Shown here piece by piece: positions 62,109-64,000 of a stretch of 64,000 bases of DNA (position 1 is the first letter of the stretch; each line of letters starts with the position of its first letter). Made by a program: the position numbers and the translations under genes. This DNA comes from Clostridiales bacterium (GTDB lineage Bacteria > Bacillota > Clostridia > Oscillospirales > Oscillospiraceae): assembly GCA_004551945.1 (NCBI GenBank), contig SFPN01000004.1:21545-85544 (forward strand), written 5' to 3'. The notes under the pieces are model-generated. The model saw nothing but the letters and a program-made list of their open reading frames with translations. It did no database searches and was not told the DNA's origin.

Positions 62109-63863
62109 GTGAAACGGAACATTGACTATAAAAAGACCCACCCCTTAAAAATATTTCTCTCCTACTACGGCCCCCACAAAAATCTGTTCATTCTGGACAT
62201 GTGCTGCGCCTTTCTCATCTGCCTCATTGACCTGGCCTTTCCCTACGCCTCCCGGTCGGCACTGAACAATCTGCTGCCCAACAAGGCCTACCACGCCTTT
62301 TTCGTCCTGGTAGCCATTTTCATTGTGGCCTATGTGTGCAAGGGCCTTTTGTACTTTGTGGTCTCCTACTGGGGACACCTGTTCGGCGTCCGGGTAGAGG
62401 CGGACCTGCGCCGGGACCTGTACGGCCATATGGAGAGCCTGAGCTTCAGCTTCTTTGACAAGAACCGCACCGGCGTGCTCATGTCCCGGGTAACCAACGA
62501 CCTGTTTGAGATCACGGAGCTGGCCCATCACGGCCCGGAGGACCTGTTTATCTCCACCGTAACCCTGGTGGGGGCGTTCTGCATTATGTGCACCATCGAG
62601 TGGCGGCTGGCGGTGGTAGCCTTCTCCATCGTCCCCTTCTTCCTGCTCTTTACCATCTACCAGAGACGGAAGATGCGCCGGGCAAACCTGAAGCTGAAAG
62701 CCAAAACCGGGGAGATTAACGCCACCATTGAGTCCGGCATCTCCGGTATGCGCACCGCCAAAGCCTTTCAGAACGAGGAAACCGAAAAGCGTAAATTCAA
62801 CGCCATGAACGTCCAGTTCGTCCAGGCCAAACAGACCTATTACAAGACCATGGCCACCTTTATGGGCGGCATGGAGTTCAGCACCTCCATTATGCCCGTG
62901 CTGGTCATTGGCGCCGGGGGCTACTTCATTATGCGGGGAACAGTGGACTACGCGGACCTGGTGGCCTTCACCCTTTACGTTACCACCTTCACCACGCCGG
63001 TGAAAAAGCTGGTGAACTTCGTGGAGCAGTTCATGCAGGGCTCGGCGGGCTTCACCCGGTTTTTGGAGCTGATGCGCCTGGACCCGGAGATCCAGGACGC
63101 CCTCAACGCGGAGGACCTGGGCCCGGTCAAAGGAAATGTGACCTTCGACCACGTCAACTTCCGGTACAATGACCAGTCCCAGGTTCTGCGGGACGTGAGC
63201 CTGAAGATCCACGCCGGGGAAAAGTTCGCCTTTGTGGGCCCCTCCGGGGGCGGCAAGACCACCATCTGCCAGCTGATTCCCCGGTTCTACGACGTCACCG
63301 AGGGAGCCGTCCGGGTGGACGGCAAGGATGTGCGCCAGGTGACCCAGGCCTCCCTGCGGCGGCAGGTGGGTATCGTCCAGCAGGAGGTGTTTCTCTTTGC
63401 CGACAGCGTCATGGAAAATATACGCTACGGCCGGCCGGAGGCCACCGACGAGGAGGTCATCCAGGCGGCCCAGCTGGCAGAAATCCACGAGGACGTCATG
63501 GCCATGCCCAACGGCTACAACACCTATGTGGGCGAGCGGGGCGTGATGCTCTCCGGCGGACAGAAGCAGCGCATCAGCATTGCCCGGGTCTTCTTGAAGA
63601 ACCCGCCCATTGTCATTCTGGACGAGGCCACCAGCGCCCTGGACAGCGTCACCGAGGCCAAGATCCAGGCCTCCTTCGACCGGTTGTGCGAGGGCCGGAC
63701 CTCCATCATCATCGCCCATCGGCTCTCCACCATCCGCAACGCCGACCGCATCGCGGTGATCGACCGGGAGCAGGTGCTGGAGCAGGGCACCCACCGGGAG
63801 CTTATGGACCTGAACGGCGAATACGCCAGCCTGGTCCGCGCCCAGGAGCAGCTCTCCAACTAA
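62109..63863 (+). CDS. ABC half-exporter (MsbA/LmrA-type permease plus ATPase)
   Basis: Single-chain ABC exporter half of 584 residues, presumably a homodimer. Six membrane helices occupy about residues 20-310 (YASRSALNNLLP, FVLVAIFIVAYVCKGLLYFVV, FCIMCTIEWRLAVVAFSIVPFFLLF) with the MESLSFSFFDKNRTGVLMSRVTND coupling region. The ATPase has Walker A VGPSGGGKTTICQL, Q-loop GIVQQEVFLFADS, signature GVMLSGGQKQRISIAR, Walker B PPIVILDEATSALD and IIAHRLSTIRNAD. GTG 62109 follows AAAGGAGG; upstream in-frame codons belong to the promoter region. Substrate unknown. Confidence 0.94.
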   Translation: MKRNIDYKKTHPLKIFLSYYGPHKNLFILDMCCAFLICLIDLAFPYASRSALNNLLPNKAYHAFFVLVAIFIVAYVCKGLLYFVVSYWGHLFGVRVEADLRRDLYGHMESLSFSFFDKNRTGVLMSRVTNDLFEITELAHHGPEDLFISTVTLVGAFCIMCTIEWRLAVVAFSIVPFFLLFTIYQRRKMRRANLKLKAKTGEINATIESGISGMRTAKAFQNEETEKRKFNAMNVQFVQAKQTYYKTMATFMGGMEFSTSIMPVLVIGAGGYFIMRGTVDYADLVAFTLYVTTFTTPVKKLVNFVEQFMQGSAGFTRFLELMRLDPEIQDALNAEDLGPVKGNVTFDHVNFRYNDQSQVLRDVSLKIHAGEKFAFVGPSGGGKTTICQLIPRFYDVTEGAVRVDGKDVRQVTQASLRRQVGIVQQEVFLFADSVMENIRYGRPEATDEEVIQAAQLAEIHEDVMAMPNGYNTYVGERGVMLSGGQKQRISIARVFLKNPPIVILDEATSALDSVTEAKIQASFDRLCEGRTSIIIAHRLSTIRNADRIAVIDREQVLEQGTHRELMDLNGEYASLVRAQEQLSN

Positions 63864-63876
63864 AGACATAAAAAAT

Positions 63877-63908
63877 AAGAGCGGCAGGAACCAAACCCGG
63901 TTCTGCAC
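63877..63908 (+). other. Remnant terminator hairpin at the IS insertion edge
   Basis: GCAGGAACC and GGTTCTGC can pair with one bulge about 15 bases after the exporter stop. The T-tract expected next is absent: the IS inverted repeat starts two bases later at 63910. Confidence 0.4.
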
Positions 63909-63909
63909 T

Positions 63910-64000
63910 TGTCAAGAAAAAGTAGACACTAAAAAAGACAAAATTACAAGAAGCCCAGTTCGGTCTTGTACTGAACTGGGCTTTTGTAGCCCAAGGCAGC
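63910..64000 (-). mobile_element. IS3-family insertion sequence, one end, cut by the window edge
   Basis: TGTCAAGAAAAAGTAGACAC at 63910-63929 looks like an IS3-family terminal inverted repeat. It is followed inward by the 3' end of a minus-strand transposase frame. The element continues beyond the window, so its other end and length are unknown. Confidence 0.75.
63944..64000 (-). CDS. IS3-family transposase OrfB, C-terminal fragment (window edge)
   Basis: The last 18 codons and TAA of a transposase read ALGYKSPVQYKTELGFL, the typical C-terminal ending of IS3-family integrase-core transposases (N-x-SPVQYR-type). The remainder lies outside the window. The same bases hold a perfect stem, GCCCAGTTC with GAACTGGGC, followed by TTTTG on the plus strand, which could block transcription entering the element. 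Confidence 0.75.
   Translation of the reverse strand, partial: AALGYKSPVQYKTELGFL

Overview
The window is chromosomal DNA, roughly 60% GC by eye, from a spore-forming, anaerobe-like Firmicute of the class Clostridia. I infer an Oscillospirales lineage (Flavonifractor/Lawsonibacter/Intestinimonas type), but no rRNA is present to prove it. Support comes from the gene order xseA-xseB-ispA-dxs-tlyA-nadK-argR-recN, T-box leaders on tyrS and pheST, a CIRCE element on groESL, and several sporulation genes (ylbJ, a cotJ locus, cwlD, a GerS-like lipoprotein beside alr).

Layout. 1-7.7 kb: a tightly overlapping housekeeping operon (exonuclease VII, isoprenoid precursors, TlyA, NAD kinase, ArgR, RecN). 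7.7-13.5 kb: T-box/tyrS on the plus strand, converging on ireB, pheT and T-box/pheS on the minus strand. 13.6-17 kb: nnrD, GerS-like lipoprotein, alr, and a MazF/NdoA-type toxin without a visible antitoxin. 17-19.5 kb: a small Cys protein and ylbJ on the minus strand, then divergent apbE. 19.7-27.6 kb: nitrogen assimilation, with gltB-gltD (GOGAT) and an Amt ammonium channel fused to a PII domain.

27.7-34.6 kb (minus strand): an unusual three-gene operon. Its first gene encodes a 1545-residue protein combining an HD phosphohydrolase-like domain, a long helical-repeat region, a NadD-like nucleotidyltransferase, a probable GNAT-like segment and a PRTase-like segment. It is followed, with overlapping start and stop codons, by a Rossmann dehydrogenase-like protein and a flavodoxin-fold, Cys-rich oxidoreductase. 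This is the best candidate for an undescribed system.

35-41.2 kb: a Bce-type peptide-resistance module (ABC ATPase, large permease, VanZ-like protein, lipase-like hydrolase, response regulator, histidine kinase). 41.2-44 kb (minus strand): an envelope operon (glycolipid-type glycosyltransferase, polysaccharide deacetylase, LPG-flippase-like membrane protein). 44.1-44.7 kb: a cotJ locus in which CotJA and CotJB are one protein and CotJC is cut off after about 32 codons. 44.9-48.5 kb: cwlD-radA, a small Cys protein and a CNNM/CorC membrane protein. 48.5-49 kb: a gene-free stretch with 24-bp direct repeats and hairpins.

49-57 kb: a THUMP methyltransferase, groES-groEL, then a run of small enzymes (class I glutamine amidotransferase-like, Smr, thioesterase, YhcC radical SAM). 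These end in two G3E/CobW-type GTPase genes, one with a roughly 100-residue His/Asp tract and one joined to a YcgQ-like C-terminal domain. 57-63.9 kb: a MarR-RND efflux operon on the minus strand, divergent from an ABC half-exporter. At 63.91 kb an IS3-family element begins and runs off the end of the window.
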